Source: Kineosporiaceae bacterium
Lineage (GTDB): Bacteria > Actinomycetota > Actinomycetes > Actinomycetales > Kineosporiaceae
Direction: 5' to 3'
DNA: 64,000 nucleotides
Assembly (NCBI GenBank): GCA_016794595.1
Contig: JAEUJN010000008.1
Location: 62,001-126,000, forward strand
Positions 33,570-42,140 of this stretch are shown in pieces; within the stretch, counting starts at the first letter, position 1, and each line of letters opens with the position of its first letter. The position numbers were made by a program, and so were the translations under genes. Under the pieces are notes generated by a model. It was not told where the DNA came from and searched no databases. It saw only the letters and a program-made list of their open reading frames with translations.

Positions 33570-34301
33570 ATGGAATTCCTCACCTGGCTGGCCGAGGCGC
33601 ACATCCAGCTCGGCCAGTACCAACTGCGATGGCTCGAACTGATCGGTGTGCTCATCGGTCTGGCCTCTGCCGTCGGCGGCATGAAGCGCAAGGTCTGGGC
33701 CTGGCCGGTCGGCATCACGGCCAACATCCTGTTGTTCTTCGTCTACATCAACGCGATCTTCTCCCCGCACGAGGGGGAGCGGACGCCCCTGTTCGGCCAG
33801 TCCGGCCGGCAGGTGTTCTTCATCATCGTCAGCCTCTACGGCTGGTGGCGCTGGAACGAGTCCCGTAAGGGCCGGGGCACCGACCGACCGGCGATCGTCC
33901 CGCGGTGGGCCACGATGGCCGAGCGGGCCGCGTTGATCGGGGTCTGGCTGGGCGGCGTGCTCGTCGTCCAGTGGGTCTTCGCCCAGATCGGCGCCGGCTG
34001 GCCTGCACCGCGCTGGTACTACTGGTGCGACGCCTGGATCTTCATGGGCTCGCTGCTGGCGACCTACGCGATGGCCAGGGGCTGGAACGAGTTCTGGCTC
34101 TGCTGGATCGGGGTCGACCTGGTCGGGGTGCCGCTGCTGTTGCACTCGAACTACATCCCGACCGCAGTGCTGTACGCGTTCTACGCCGTCTTCGTGATCT
34201 ACGGGTTCGTGGTCTGGTTGCGGGCCAGCCGCGCCGAGGCTCAGGTGGAGGTGACCGACCCGGTCGCGTCCGGCGCGACCCGGGCGAGCACGGCGACCTG
34301 A
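33570..34301 (+). CDS. ribM: Riboflavin transporter RibM (PnuC superfamily)
   Basis: A 243-residue membrane protein of the PnuC fold, with about seven helices and the motifs WPVGITANILLFFVY, SLYGWWRWN and LYAFYAVFVIYGFVVW. PnuC proteins carry nicotinamide riboside, but the RibM/PnuX branch of actinobacteria carries riboflavin. The FMN riboswitch directly upstream makes riboflavin the likely substrate. The last 20 residues are a soluble tail. In relatives this gene lies within a ribE-ribM-ribBA-ribH operon; here no riboflavin synthesis gene accompanies it. The hisE gene follows after palindrome copy 3. Confidence 0.88.
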   Translation: MEFLTWLAEAHIQLGQYQLRWLELIGVLIGLASAVGGMKRKVWAWPVGITANILLFFVYINAIFSPHEGERTPLFGQSGRQVFFIIVSLYGWWRWNESRKGRGTDRPAIVPRWATMAERAALIGVWLGGVLVVQWVFAQIGAGWPAPRWYYWCDAWIFMGSLLATYAMARGWNEFWLCWIGVDLVGVPLLLHSNYIPTAVLYAFYAVFVIYGFVVWLRASRAEAQVEVTDPVASGATRASTAT

Positions 34302-34310
34302 CCACCCCCC

Positions 34311-34358
34311 CCCCGTGATCATGCACTTTCGAATAGTCGAAAGTGCATGATCACGGGG
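34311..34358. repeat. 48-base palindrome (dispersed family, copy 3)
   Basis: The arms CCCCGTGATCATGCACTTTCGA and complement are perfect; the centre is ATAG, so one pair (A34333/G34336) is mismatched. It lies 9 bases after the ribM stop and before hisE, both on the plus strand. Confidence 0.9.
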
Positions 34359-34391
34359 TACCTCGCTGGGGGGGCTGGGTGGGCTCTCGAC

Positions 34392-34397
34392 TAGGCT
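34392..34397 (+). promoter_or_regulatory. Candidate -10 box of leaderless hisE
   Basis: TAGGCT lies 7 bases before the hisE GTG; no ribosome site is present. The identical hexamer precedes hisF at 6 bases. Confidence 0.5.
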
Positions 34398-34404
34398 CGC
34401 CCGG

Positions 34405-34668
34405 GTGAAGACCTTCGAGCAGCTGTTCGCCGAGCTCGCCGAACGCGCCGTCACCCGGCCGGAGGGGTCCGGGACGGTGCGAGCCCTGGACGCCGGCGTG
34501 CACGCGATCGGCAAGAAGATCGTCGAGGAGGCCGCCGAGGTCTGGATGGCTGCCGAGCACGAGGGTCCCGATCGGGCCGCCGAGGAGATCTCCCAGCTGA
34601 TCTACCACCTGCAGGTGCTGATGGTGGCCACCGGCCTGAGCCTGGAGGACATCTACGCGCACCTGTGA
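34405..34668 (+). CDS. hisE: Phosphoribosyl-ATP pyrophosphatase
   Basis: HisE hydrolyses phosphoribosyl-ATP to phosphoribosyl-AMP, the second step of histidine synthesis. The 87-residue protein is the stand-alone actinobacterial form, with the conserved [18 protein letters not shown] and [14 protein letters not shown] segments carrying the Mg-binding acidic residues. The GTG start is probably leaderless. hisG follows after 100 bases. Confidence 0.96.
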   Translation: MKTFEQLFAELAERAVTRPEGSGTVRALDAGVHAIGKKIVEEAAEVWMAAEHEGPDRAAEEISQLIYHLQVLMVATGLSLEDIYAHL

Positions 34669-34768
34669 GCAGAGGCCGGCACCCGTCGGTCGACGTCCCG
34701 CACCTCCCGAGACCCCAGAACGCCCGAACCCGAGAACACCCGAGATCCACTGGCTGCCGAGGAACGAC

Positions 34769-35614
34769 ATGCTGCGCGTCGCCGTCCCGAACAAGGGCTC
34801 CCTGTCCGCCGATGCGGCCGACATGCTCAAGGAGGCCGGCTACCGCCAGCGGCGTGACCTCAAGGAACTGATGCTGCTCGACCCGGACAACGACGTCGAG
34901 TTCTTCTACCTGCGCCCGCGCGACATCGCCCTCTACGTGGGGGCCGGCACCCTGGACGTCGGGATCACCGGCCGTGACCTGCTGCTCGACTCCGGGGCCG
35001 ATGCCCGCGAGGTGATGCCGCTCGGCTTCGCCGAGTCGACCTTCCGGTTCGCGGCGCGCCCGGGGCAGTTCGGCGGCGTCCAGGACCTCAGCGGACGGCG
35101 GGTGGCCACCAGCTACGCCGGCCTGGTCTCCCAGCACCTGGAGGAGAACGGCGTCGAGGCGACGGTGGTCCGGCTCGACGGCGCGGTCGAGACCGCCGTC
35201 CAGCTCGGGGTGGCCGACGTGATCGCCGACGTGGTCGAGACCGGCGGCACGTTGCGCGCCGCGGGCCTCGAGGTCTTCGGGGAGCCGATCCTGCGCTCGG
35301 AGTCGGTGCTGGTCCGGCGCGGCGGCTCCTCCGATCACCCCGGCCTCGAGGTGCTGGTTCGGCGGCTGACCGGGGTCATGGTGGCCCGGCAGTACGTGCT
35401 GATGGACTACGACGTCCGGGTCGAGCACGTCGAGAAGGCCTGCGCGATCACCCCCGGTCTGGAGTCGCCGACCGTCTCCCCCCTGCACGACCAGGGCTGG
35501 GTTGCGGTGCGGGCCATGGTCCGCCGTGAGGTGACCAACCAGGTGATGGACGACCTGTACGCGATCGGCGCGCGCGCGATCCTGGTCACCAGCATCCACG
35601 CCTGTCGGCTCTGA
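34769..35614 (+). CDS. hisG: ATP phosphoribosyltransferase (long form)
   Basis: HisG starts histidine synthesis by joining ATP and PRPP and is feedback-inhibited by histidine. The 281-residue long form has two catalytic periplasmic-binding-like domains ([36 protein letters not shown] as the PRPP loop) and a C-terminal ACT-like regulatory domain from about residue 210 ([19 protein letters not shown]). No HisZ is needed for this form. A PH-domain gene follows 8 bases later. Confidence 0.96.
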   Translation: MLRVAVPNKGSLSADAADMLKEAGYRQRRDLKELMLLDPDNDVEFFYLRPRDIALYVGAGTLDVGITGRDLLLDSGADAREVMPLGFAESTFRFAARPGQFGGVQDLSGRRVATSYAGLVSQHLEENGVEATVVRLDGAVETAVQLGVADVIADVVETGGTLRAAGLEVFGEPILRSESVLVRRGGSSDHPGLEVLVRRLTGVMVARQYVLMDYDVRVEHVEKACAITPGLESPTVSPLHDQGWVAVRAMVRREVTNQVMDDLYAIGARAILVTSIHACRL

Positions 35615-35622
35615 GGGGGATC

Positions 35623-36099
35623 ATGGCCACCACACCCACGTCGTCATCGGGGTCCACGTCCGCCGACGACCTGTACCGGCCGTTCCGCTCGCGGCGGGGG
35701 CGGGCGGTGGCCCTGGCCATCGGCATCGCCCAGGCCGTGCTGCTGGTGGCCATCGCCGTCTGGCTGCCGCCGCCGTTCGGCTGGGTGGACAAGCTCGAGA
35801 TCACCCTGGTCTCCGCCGCGGTGGGGCTCGGGCTCTGGCGGCTGGGCAGCGTGCGCGCCCTGCCCACGCCGGCGGGCCTGGTGGTCCGCAACCTGGTGCA
35901 CACCACCCGGCTGGAGTGGGCTCAGATCGTGGCGGTCCGCCTGGGCGGCGGAGGTCCCTGGGTGGTCCTGGACCTGGACGACGGGGACACCCTGGCCGTG
36001 ATGGCCATCCAGCGGGCCGACGGTGAGCTCGGTCAGTCCGAGGCCACCCGGCTGGCGACCCTGGTCGCCCTCAACAGCCGGACCTCGCGCGACGACTGA
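35623..36099 (+). CDS. PH-domain membrane protein
   Basis: A 158-residue protein with a Ser/Thr-rich start, two predicted membrane helices (about 29-49 and 57-75) and a small beta domain (LPTPAGLVVRNLVHTTRLEWAQIVAVRL, GPWVVLDLDDGDTLAVMAIQ) that matches the bacterial PH-like domain found downstream of hisG in many actinobacteria. Function is unknown. It is probably cotranscribed with hisG and ends near palindrome copy 4. Confidence 0.75.
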   Translation: MATTPTSSSGSTSADDLYRPFRSRRGRAVALAIGIAQAVLLVAIAVWLPPPFGWVDKLEITLVSAAVGLGLWRLGSVRALPTPAGLVVRNLVHTTRLEWAQIVAVRLGGGGPWVVLDLDDGDTLAVMAIQRADGELGQSEATRLATLVALNSRTSRDD

Positions 36100-36132
36100 C
36101 CCACCGGCCCCCGTCCGCCCTCCGACCCATCC

Positions 36133-36184
36133 CCCTTGGTGATCATGCACTTTCGAATGGTCGAAAGTGCATGATCACGGGGGG
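36133..36184. repeat. 52-base palindrome (dispersed family, copy 4)
   Basis: The inner arms GTGATCATGCACTTTCGA and complement (36139-36178) are perfect around an ATGG centre. The outer CCC/GGG pairs continue after one mismatch and two wobble-type pairs, so this copy is the most decayed at its edges. It lies between the convergent PH-domain and dsbA-like genes. Confidence 0.85.
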
Positions 36185-36214
36185 TGGGCGGGGGGCGGGT
36201 GGTGAGTTGTGAGG

Positions 36215-36967
36215 TCAGGACTTGGCGGCGGCGTCCACGGCGGCCTTGACCACGGCTGGGTCAGAGCTGGCGACCTTGGTGCCGTTCACCACGAACGTCG
36301 GGGTGGCGTTGTAGCCCGCCTTGGAGAACTCCTCGGTCGCCTTGACGGTCCAGTTCTCGAACGTCTTGCCGGTGATCGCGCTCTCGATCGTCGCCTTGTC
36401 GGCCCCGGCTGCCACAGCCAACTCGACCAGCTTGGCGTCGGGCAGCCCGGGACCGCCCTCGGCGGGCTGGTTGTCGAACAACGCCTTGTGGAAGGCCACG
36501 AAGGCCTCCGGCTTGGTGTTGATCACGGCGGCGGCCGCATTGAGCGAGCGGGTGGAGTAGTCGTCGGTCGAGGCGTGGTCGAGGATCGCCACCGGCTTGT
36601 AGATCACCTTCACCGTGCCGTCCTTGACCCATTCCTCGATCTGGGTGCCGTTGGCCGCCTCGGCGTTCTTGCAGGCCGGGCAGAGGAAGTCCTCGTACAG
36701 CTCCAGGGTGACCTTGGCGGTGCTCGAGCCGTACAGGTACCCGCCGTTGGTCAGGTTCGCGGGGGAGGCGTTGGCGGCGGCGGTGCGGGCGTCGGCGTCG
36801 TCCTTGGCCTTGGTGATCAGCAGGTAGGACCCGAGAATGACCACGATCAGCGCGGCGATGGCCCCGGTGATGGTGAGTTGCTTGCGCTTGGCCTCGGCCC
36901 GGGCGGCCTCGGCCCGCAGCTCGGCGGCCTTCTCTCGGGTGGACTTGGCGGCTCGTGCATTGGTCAC
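36215..36967 (-). CDS. DsbA-like membrane-anchored thiol oxidoreductase
   Basis: A 250-residue protein with a cytoplasmic charged start (1-31, Ala/Glu/Lys/Arg helix), one membrane anchor (about 33-52) and an extracytoplasmic thioredoxin-fold domain with CPAC (Cys96, Cys99) and the cis-proline ATPTFVVNG. It should form or reshuffle disulfides in exported proteins. The GTG at 36967 overlaps the stop of the MauE-like gene upstream by 4 bases, so the two are made together; MauE/DoxX-like proteins are known redox partners of such enzymes. Confidence 0.85.
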   Translation of the reverse strand: MTNARAAKSTREKAAELRAEAARAEAKRKQLTITGAIAALIVVILGSYLLITKAKDDADARTAAANASPANLTNGGYLYGSSTAKVTLELYEDFLCPACKNAEAANGTQIEEWVKDGTVKVIYKPVAILDHASTDDYSTRSLNAAAAVINTKPEAFVAFHKALFDNQPAEGGPGLPDAKLVELAVAAGADKATIESAITGKTFENWTVKATEEFSKAGYNATPTFVVNGTKVASSDPAVVKAAVDAAAKS

Positions 36968-37455
36968 GGCGTGACTCCATTCGGGAACATGCCCAGGCGG
37001 GCATCGAGGGACAGGCGGCTGAACGGCCGCCAGGCGATGAAGGCGGCCAGGGCCAGGAAGCCGAGGTCGCGCAGGATGTCCTTGATGTAGCCCGGCACCG
37101 GGTCGGTGACCGCGGTACCGGTGTTGCCGAAGCACCCACAGTTGATCGACAGCCCTTGCGCCCAGGCCCAGGAGATGCCGAACAGGAACATGATCATCAG
37201 GGCGCCGGTGAGGATCGCTGCCACCCGGGTGCCCAGGCCGATCACCAGCAGGACGCCGAGGATCAGCTCGAGCAGCGGCAGGCCGTACCCGAAGGGCCGG
37301 ACCAGGGCCTCGGGCAGCAGCTGGAAGGCACGCACGCTGCGGATCGTGCCCTCGGTGTCGGTGAACTTGGGCCAGCCGGCGGTGAACCAGACCGCAGCCA
37401 GGATCAGCCGGGCCAGCGTGGTCAGCCACGGCTGCCACGCCATGAGTCGCTTCAC
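36964..37455 (-). CDS. MauE/DoxX-type redox membrane protein
   Basis: A 163-residue protein with four predicted membrane helices (about 13-28, 58-76, 79-98 and 125-143). A NCGCFG motif (Cys106, Cys108) lies in the loop after helix 3, as in MauE-type proteins that shuttle electrons for disulfide formation. GWPKFTD near helix 1 fits the DoxX/MauE family. It is translationally coupled to the DsbA-like gene, so an electron path from thiols to the membrane is the probable role. Confidence 0.8.
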   Translation of the reverse strand: MKRLMAWQPWLTTLARLILAAVWFTAGWPKFTDTEGTIRSVRAFQLLPEALVRPFGYGLPLLELILGVLLVIGLGTRVAAILTGALMIMFLFGISWAWAQGLSINCGCFGNTGTAVTDPVPGYIKDILRDLGFLALAAFIAWRPFSRLSLDARLGMFPNGVTP

Positions 37456-37569
37456 GGGGACTCCACTCGAGGGTGCTGGGAGCAGGGACGACGCGAGAGC
37501 GCGGGCACCCTGCTGAGAACCGGGATCACTCGATCGAGGACCGGCGCCCGACGTGCGGGCGCGCCTCGG

Positions 37570-38031
37570 TCAGCGACGCGGAGGACCCCGCAGGCACCAC
37601 GACCCGTCCACCTGCCGGCCGGCCGGCGGCACGGCCACCTGCGCCACCAGCCCGGCAGCGGGTCCGGGCGTCGGGAGCAGGGTGCGCACCAGGACGGCGA
37701 CCACCTGGCCGAGACGGCGTCCTGCGGCGTGGCCGCGTTCGGCGGTCACCAGCAGCAGGGCGGTCGCGCCCAGCACGATCACCAGGACGCCGGCGGTGCT
37801 CATCGCCCAGGTGCCCGACTCGCATCCCGCGTACGGGTAGAGCAGGCCCCAGCGAAGCCCCAGCTGGGAGATCCAGCCGGTGGCCGGCAGACAGCCCGGG
37901 GTGGAGTGCCAAGAGGCCAGGCCCACCACGACCAGCGTCGTGGAGCCCAGGGTCAGCAGCCACGCCGTGGCCGCGAGCGTCGTCGAGGACCACCTCGGAC
38001 GGCGCCGCGGGACCGGGCCGGTCGGCTGCAC
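37570..38031 (-). CDS. Small membrane protein, unknown
   Basis: A 153-residue protein with three predicted membrane helices (about 18-40, 76-98 and 108-134) and two cysteines on the loop between helices 1 and 2 (GCLPATG and YAGCESG). That loop would be outside, where the DsbA-like protein acts. I do not recognise the family. A competing frame (37526-37993) has an unlikely His/Gly-rich translation and was rejected. The gene lies between the redox pair and the kinase-like gene, all on the minus strand. Confidence 0.6.
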   Translation of the reverse strand: MQPTGPVPRRRPRWSSTTLAATAWLLTLGSTTLVVVGLASWHSTPGCLPATGWISQLGLRWGLLYPYAGCESGTWAMSTAGVLVIVLGATALLLVTAERGHAAGRRLGQVVAVLVRTLLPTPGPAAGLVAQVAVPPAGRQVDGSWCLRGPPRR

Positions 38032-38051
38032 GCGATCAGCCTACGCCGACA

Positions 38052-38657
38052 TCAGGGCAGGACGAGGATCGTGTCGCTGCGCTCACGGGTCCTCTGTCGG
38101 TCGTAGTGCTCGACCTCCTGAGCCGCCCACCGGTCCCAGTGCGGCGCGTAGGCCCGGCCGTCGCGGGCCAGTGCCCGAGCCTTCCGGGCGGCGTCCGGGG
38201 CCTCGAGCCAGGCCAGCACCGACAGGTGGGGTGCACACCGGCGGGCCCCGCACCCGACGCCCTCGACCACCAGCAGCCTGCCCGCCGCTCGATGCTCCAC
38301 GGCGCCGGGCCGCCCTCCCTGCCAGTCCCAGCGGCGCACGAGCACCTCAGGCGCCCCGCGGGTGAAGGGCACCAGAACGCCGTCCAGCAGCAGGTCGACA
38401 CCCGCCTCCAGCCCGTCCCAGCCGGGGTAGAGCTCGTCCATCGAGACCGCCGTGACCGGCCACCCCTCGGCGGTCAGCCGATCGTGGACGATCCGGGCGA
38501 TCGCGGACTTGCCGGCCCCGCTGCGCCCCTCGACGGCCAGCACCCGCCGCCCGGGGACGAGCCCGGGGGCCACCTCGGGGGCGGCCAGCAGCAGCCGGAC
38601 GAGTTGGTCGGCAGCCTCGGTGAGCACCGAGGGGGTCGCCTCACCCTGGTCCGGCAC
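38052..38657 (-). CDS. Uridine kinase-like P-loop ATPase
   Basis: A 201-residue protein with a Walker A motif GRSGAGKS (44-51), the segment VSMDELYPGWDGL that resembles the substrate loop of uridine/pantothenate kinases, and VVEGVGC as the second strand. It belongs to the uridine kinase-like NTPase group of actinobacteria; the real substrate is not known. Only 36 bases separate its start from the divergent hisF. Confidence 0.75.
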   Translation of the reverse strand: MPDQGEATPSVLTEAADQLVRLLLAAPEVAPGLVPGRRVLAVEGRSGAGKSAIARIVHDRLTAEGWPVTAVSMDELYPGWDGLEAGVDLLLDGVLVPFTRGAPEVLVRRWDWQGGRPGAVEHRAAGRLLVVEGVGCGARRCAPHLSVLAWLEAPDAARKARALARDGRAYAPHWDRWAAQEVEHYDRQRTRERSDTILVLP

Positions 38658-38681
38658 GCCGGGCAGCCTACGGTGAGCACC

Positions 38682-38687
38682 TAGGCT
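38682..38687 (+). promoter_or_regulatory. Candidate -10 box of leaderless hisF
   Basis: TAGGCT is followed by GGGGGC and the hisF ATG. The spacing is exactly 6 bases. Confidence 0.5.
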
Positions 38688-38693
38688 GGGGGC

Positions 38694-39482
38694 ATGCCGG
38701 TGGCCGTGCGTGTGATCCCCTGCCTCGACGTCGATGCCGGACGCGTGGTCAAAGGGGTCAACTTCGTCGACCTGCGCGATGCCGGTGACCCGGTCGAGCT
38801 GGCCCGCCGCTACGACGCCGAGGGCGCCGACGAGCTGACCTTCCTAGACGTCACCGCCTCGGCCGACAGCCGGGCCACCACCTACGACGTGGTCTCCCGG
38901 ACGGCGGAGCAGGTGTTCATCCCGCTGACCGTCGGTGGGGGCGTGCGCACGGTGGACGACGTGGACCGCTTGCTGCGGGCGGGCGCCGACAAGGTGGGCG
39001 TCAACACCGCGGCGATCGCCCGACCCGAGCTGATCGCCGAGGTGGCCGACCGGTTCGGCTCCCAGGTGCTGGTGCTGTCGGTGGACGCGCGCCGCTGCCC
39101 GGACGGCACGGCGACGGACTCGGGGTACGAGGTGACCACCCACGGCGGACGGCGCGGCACCGGGATCGACGCCGTCGCCTGGGCGGCCCGCGCGGCCACT
39201 TTGGGCGCCGGGGAGATCCTGCTGAACTCCATGGACGCCGATGGCACCAAGAGCGGATTCGACCTGGAGATGATCGCCAGGGTCCGGCGCGAGGTCAGTG
39301 TGCCGCTGATTGCCAGCGGCGGGGCCGGCGAGGTCGCGCACTTCCCTCCGGCGGTCACCGCGGGGGCGGACGCCGTCCTGGCCGCCAGTGTCTTCCACTT
39401 CGGCCAGCTGAGCATCGGTGAGGTCAAGGCGGCCATGGCCGCCGCGGGGATCGTGGTCAGAGGCCGATCCGCGACGCGGTGA
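38694..39482 (+). CDS. hisF: Imidazole glycerol phosphate synthase cyclase subunit
   Basis: HisF with HisH forms imidazole glycerol phosphate and AICAR. The 262-residue TIM barrel has both catalytic aspartates (CLDVD near residue 11 and VLSVDARR near 130), [38 protein letters not shown] and IASGGAG. No hisH or hisA lies nearby, so his genes are scattered over several sites (hisE-hisG, hisF, hisI here). The 3' end overlaps the convergent TIGR03085 gene by 26 bases. Confidence 0.97.
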   Translation: MPVAVRVIPCLDVDAGRVVKGVNFVDLRDAGDPVELARRYDAEGADELTFLDVTASADSRATTYDVVSRTAEQVFIPLTVGGGVRTVDDVDRLLRAGADKVGVNTAAIARPELIAEVADRFGSQVLVLSVDARRCPDGTATDSGYEVTTHGGRRGTGIDAVAWAARAATLGAGEILLNSMDADGTKSGFDLEMIARVRREVSVPLIASGGAGEVAHFPPAVTAGADAVLAASVFHFGQLSIGEVKAAMAAAGIVVRGRSATR

Positions 39483-40089
39483 ACCGGTCCAGCGCCTCAT
39501 GGGGACCCTCGAGGCGCACCTGGGCGACCGCCGTCCGGTTGAACGCGTAGAGCAGGAGCTCGGCAGGTTCCCCGTGCAGCCTCACCGGTTGGCCGATGCC
39601 GCCGATGCTGATCTCGGCGCCGTCGGGGCGCACCAGCCGCACCGGGTCCGACGCCCGCCGGAAGGCCAGTTTGGCCATCCGGCCCAGCTGCTTCCACAGG
39701 GCGTCCTGCATCGGGGCAGCCAGCTCGCGAGGGCACCAGGTGGGCTGCGCCCGGCGGACGTCCTCGCAGTGCACGAAGTGCTCGCCCAGGTTGGCCGCGG
39801 CATCGACGCCGGGAAGGGCGAAGGCGCTGAACCGCGGTGGGCCGGTGCGGATCTGTTCCAGCAGGTCCTCGTAGGTCTGCTCCAGGTAGGACCGGCGGAC
39901 ACGTTCGGTGTAGCCCGCGAACAGCGGCACCACCAGGCCCACCCCGGCATCCGGGCGGTGTTCCCGGGCCACCAGGTGGGCGGCCAGATCGTGCGCCGTC
40001 CAGCCCTCGCACAGCGTGGGGGCCAGCGGACCCGCGTCCACGAGCGCCTGGACGAGGGCCTGACGTTCCTGGGCAGCGAAGCTCGGCAT
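39457..40089 (-). CDS. TIGR03085-family protein (DinB/mycothiol-type fold)
   Basis: A 210-residue protein beginning [21 protein letters not shown], with [23 protein letters not shown] and a second His-containing segment [14 protein letters not shown]. These His residues match the metal site of the four-helix DinB/maleylpyruvate isomerase N-domain superfamily, which in actinobacteria includes mycothiol-dependent enzymes. The specific TIGR03085 branch has no assigned reaction. It is convergent with hisF and divergent from the ABC exporter. Confidence 0.8.
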   Translation of the reverse strand: MPSFAAQERQALVQALVDAGPLAPTLCEGWTAHDLAAHLVAREHRPDAGVGLVVPLFAGYTERVRRSYLEQTYEDLLEQIRTGPPRFSAFALPGVDAAANLGEHFVHCEDVRRAQPTWCPRELAAPMQDALWKQLGRMAKLAFRRASDPVRLVRPDGAEISIGGIGQPVRLHGEPAELLLYAFNRTAVAQVRLEGPHEALDRFTASRIGL

Positions 40090-40199
40090 GGCCCCGATCG
40101 TGTCACGGGCCTCGGGTCAGCGCCCTCGCGAGGGGTGTGACGTCAGGTCGCGGGAGCCCACCGCGAGGCGTGCCGGCGGGCGTGAGAGGCTGGACGACC

Positions 40200-42140
40200 G
40201 TGGCCAACCCCCCCGCCGACGCCTCTGGCGGCCGCGCTGGCGGCACCTCTGGCGGCACCTCTGGCGATGCCTCTGTCGGCGCTGTCGACGATGCTGCGGA
40301 GCGGGGCTCTCGGGGCGTCGTCCGGCAGGGACTCGCCGTGGTGGGGCGGGGCATCCGGGACGAACCCTGGGTGTTCGCCCTCTCGGTGGTGGGCAGCGCC
40401 CTCTACGGCATCGGGACGGCGGGCAGCGGCTGGTTGCTCGGCCGGGTCACTGACTCGGTGCTGGCTCCCGCATTCACCACCGGGACGCTCGAGGCCGGGC
40501 AGCTCGCCTGGGCGGTGGTCCAGCTGGCGGCCGTGGCGGTGTTCACCGCGATCGGGGTGGTGCTGCGCCGGGCCGCGGCCGGGATCACCATGTACCGGCT
40601 CCAGGCCCGCTATCGCAGGCTGGTGACCCGCCAGTACCTGCGCCTGCCGCTGGCCTGGCATCACCGCCATCCGGCGGGTGAGCTGCTCTCGACCGCCAAC
40701 GCGGACGTCGAGGCCACCTGGCAGGTGTTCGCCCCCTTGCCGATGTCGCTCGGGGTCGCGGTCATGCTGGTGGTCGGCGTGGTCGCCATGGTGGCCGCCG
40801 ACCCGGTGCTGGCCCTGATCGGGCTCGCGGTGCTGCCGGCCCTGATGGCGGTGAACACCGTGTTCCAGCGCTACATGTCGCCGCGGGTGATGCGCGCGCA
40901 GGCGCTGCGCGGGGAGGTCTCGGCCGTGGCGCACGAGAGCTTCGACGGTGCCCTGACCGTCAAGGCCCTGGGCCGGGAGGCGGCCGAGACCGAGAGGTTC
41001 GCCACGGTGTCCGGGCGGCTGCGTGAGGCCAACATCGCTGCCGGGCGCACCCGCGGGCTGTTCGACCCGATCATCGAGGGTCTTCCCACCCTCGGCACGC
41101 TGGCCGTCCTGGTGGCCGGCGCCCTTCGGGTCCGCGCCGGGGCCGCCGGGACCGGCGACGTCGTCCAGGTGGCCTACCTGCTGACCCTGATCTCCTGGCC
41201 GGTGCGCTCCCTGGGCTGGGTGCTGGGGGAGCTGCCTCGCACGGTGGTCGGGTGGCGGCGGACCAACGGGGTCCTGCAGGCGGGTGGGGCGATGACTCAC
41301 GGGGACGGCGAGCCCTCCGGGACCGGCCCCGCAACGGTCGAGGCCCGCGGGGTGCACTACGCCTACCTCGCCCCCGCGCGAGAGGGCGCCGGGCCGGACG
41401 AGCACCTCCCGGTGCTGCACGACGTCCGACTCGACGTCGCGGCCGGGTCGACGGTGGCCCTGGTCGGCCCCACCGGGTCGGGCAAGTCGACCCTGGCCTC
41501 GGTGCTGGTCCGGCTGGTGGATCCTCAGGACGGGCAGGTGGTGCTCGACGGTCTCGACGTGCGCACCCTGCGCGCCGGCGCGGTGGCCTCCTCGGTGGCC
41601 CTGGTCGCGCAGAACGCGTTCATCTTCGAGGACACGGTGCGTGACAACGTCACCCTGGGTGCCCCGGTACCCGACTCCGAGGTGTGGCGCGCTCTGGAGG
41701 CGGCGGCGGTGGCCGAGGTGGTCCGGGCGCTGCCGGAGGGGCTGGACGCCCGGCTGGGGGAGCGGGGCACCTCACTGTCCGGGGGGCAGCGTCAACGCGT
41801 GGCCCTGGCGCGGGCGCTGGTGCGCCGTCCGCGGTTGCTGGTGTTGGACGACGCCACCTCCGCCGTCGACCCGCGGGTCGAGGCGGCGATCCTGAGCGGC
41901 CTGCGCGAGGGCATCGGGTCGGTCACCGTGATCGTGATCGCCTACCGGATGGCGACGATCGCCCTGGCTGACGAGGTGGTCTACGTCGAACACGGCAGGG
42001 TGCTCGGCCGGGGCAGCCACGAGGACCTGATGGCTCGTCTGCCCGGGTACCGCGCGCTGGTCACCGCCTACGCCCGTGACGCGGCCGATCGCGCGCGGAT
42101 CCGGGCCGACGAGGCGGGTTCCCCGGGCAGGGCCTCATGA
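40200..42140 (+). CDS. ABC exporter half-transporter, degenerate ATP site
   Basis: A 646-residue fused permease-ATPase. After a Gly/Ser/Ala-rich start (1-40) come six membrane helices (about 58-340) and the ATPase domain (about 375-610). Walker A (GPTGSGKS, near residue 423) and the signature LSGGQ (near 525) are canonical, but the Walker B sequence is LLVLDDATS, with Asp at the catalytic Glu position, and the H-loop histidine is Tyr (IVIAYRM). This is the pattern of the non-hydrolysing member of a heterodimer. The GTG start at 40200 is one of several candidates (GTG 40170 is another). The next gene overlaps by 4 bases and is the partner. Confidence 0.9.
   Translation: MANPPADASGGRAGGTSGGTSGDASVGAVDDAAERGSRGVVRQGLAVVGRGIRDEPWVFALSVVGSALYGIGTAGSGWLLGRVTDSVLAPAFTTGTLEAGQLAWAVVQLAAVAVFTAIGVVLRRAAAGITMYRLQARYRRLVTRQYLRLPLAWHHRHPAGELLSTANADVEATWQVFAPLPMSLGVAVMLVVGVVAMVAADPVLALIGLAVLPALMAVNTVFQRYMSPRVMRAQALRGEVSAVAHESFDGALTVKALGREAAETERFATVSGRLREANIAAGRTRGLFDPIIEGLPTLGTLAVLVAGALRVRAGAAGTGDVVQVAYLLTLISWPVRSLGWVLGELPRTVVGWRRTNGVLQAGGAMTHGDGEPSGTGPATVEARGVHYAYLAPAREGAGPDEHLPVLHDVRLDVAAGSTVALVGPTGSGKSTLASVLVRLVDPQDGQVVLDGLDVRTLRAGAVASSVALVAQNAFIFEDTVRDNVTLGAPVPDSEVWRALEAAAVAEVVRALPEGLDARLGERGTSLSGGQRQRVALARALVRRPRLLVLDDATSAVDPRVEAAILSGLREGIGSVTVIVIAYRMATIALADEVVYVEHGRVLGRGSHEDLMARLPGYRALVTAYARDAADRARIRADEAGSPGRAS

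Noticed and set aside
22435-36184. The four palindromes as a CRISPR array or insertion-sequence ends
   Set aside because: They are scattered kilobases apart, are single palindromes, have no spacer pattern, and no transposase gene or target duplications are seen between them.
36215-37438. Long form of the DsbA-like protein extending through the MauE gene
   Set aside because: The extension is the wrong frame of the MauE-like gene; the GTG at 36967 begins the recognisable protein.
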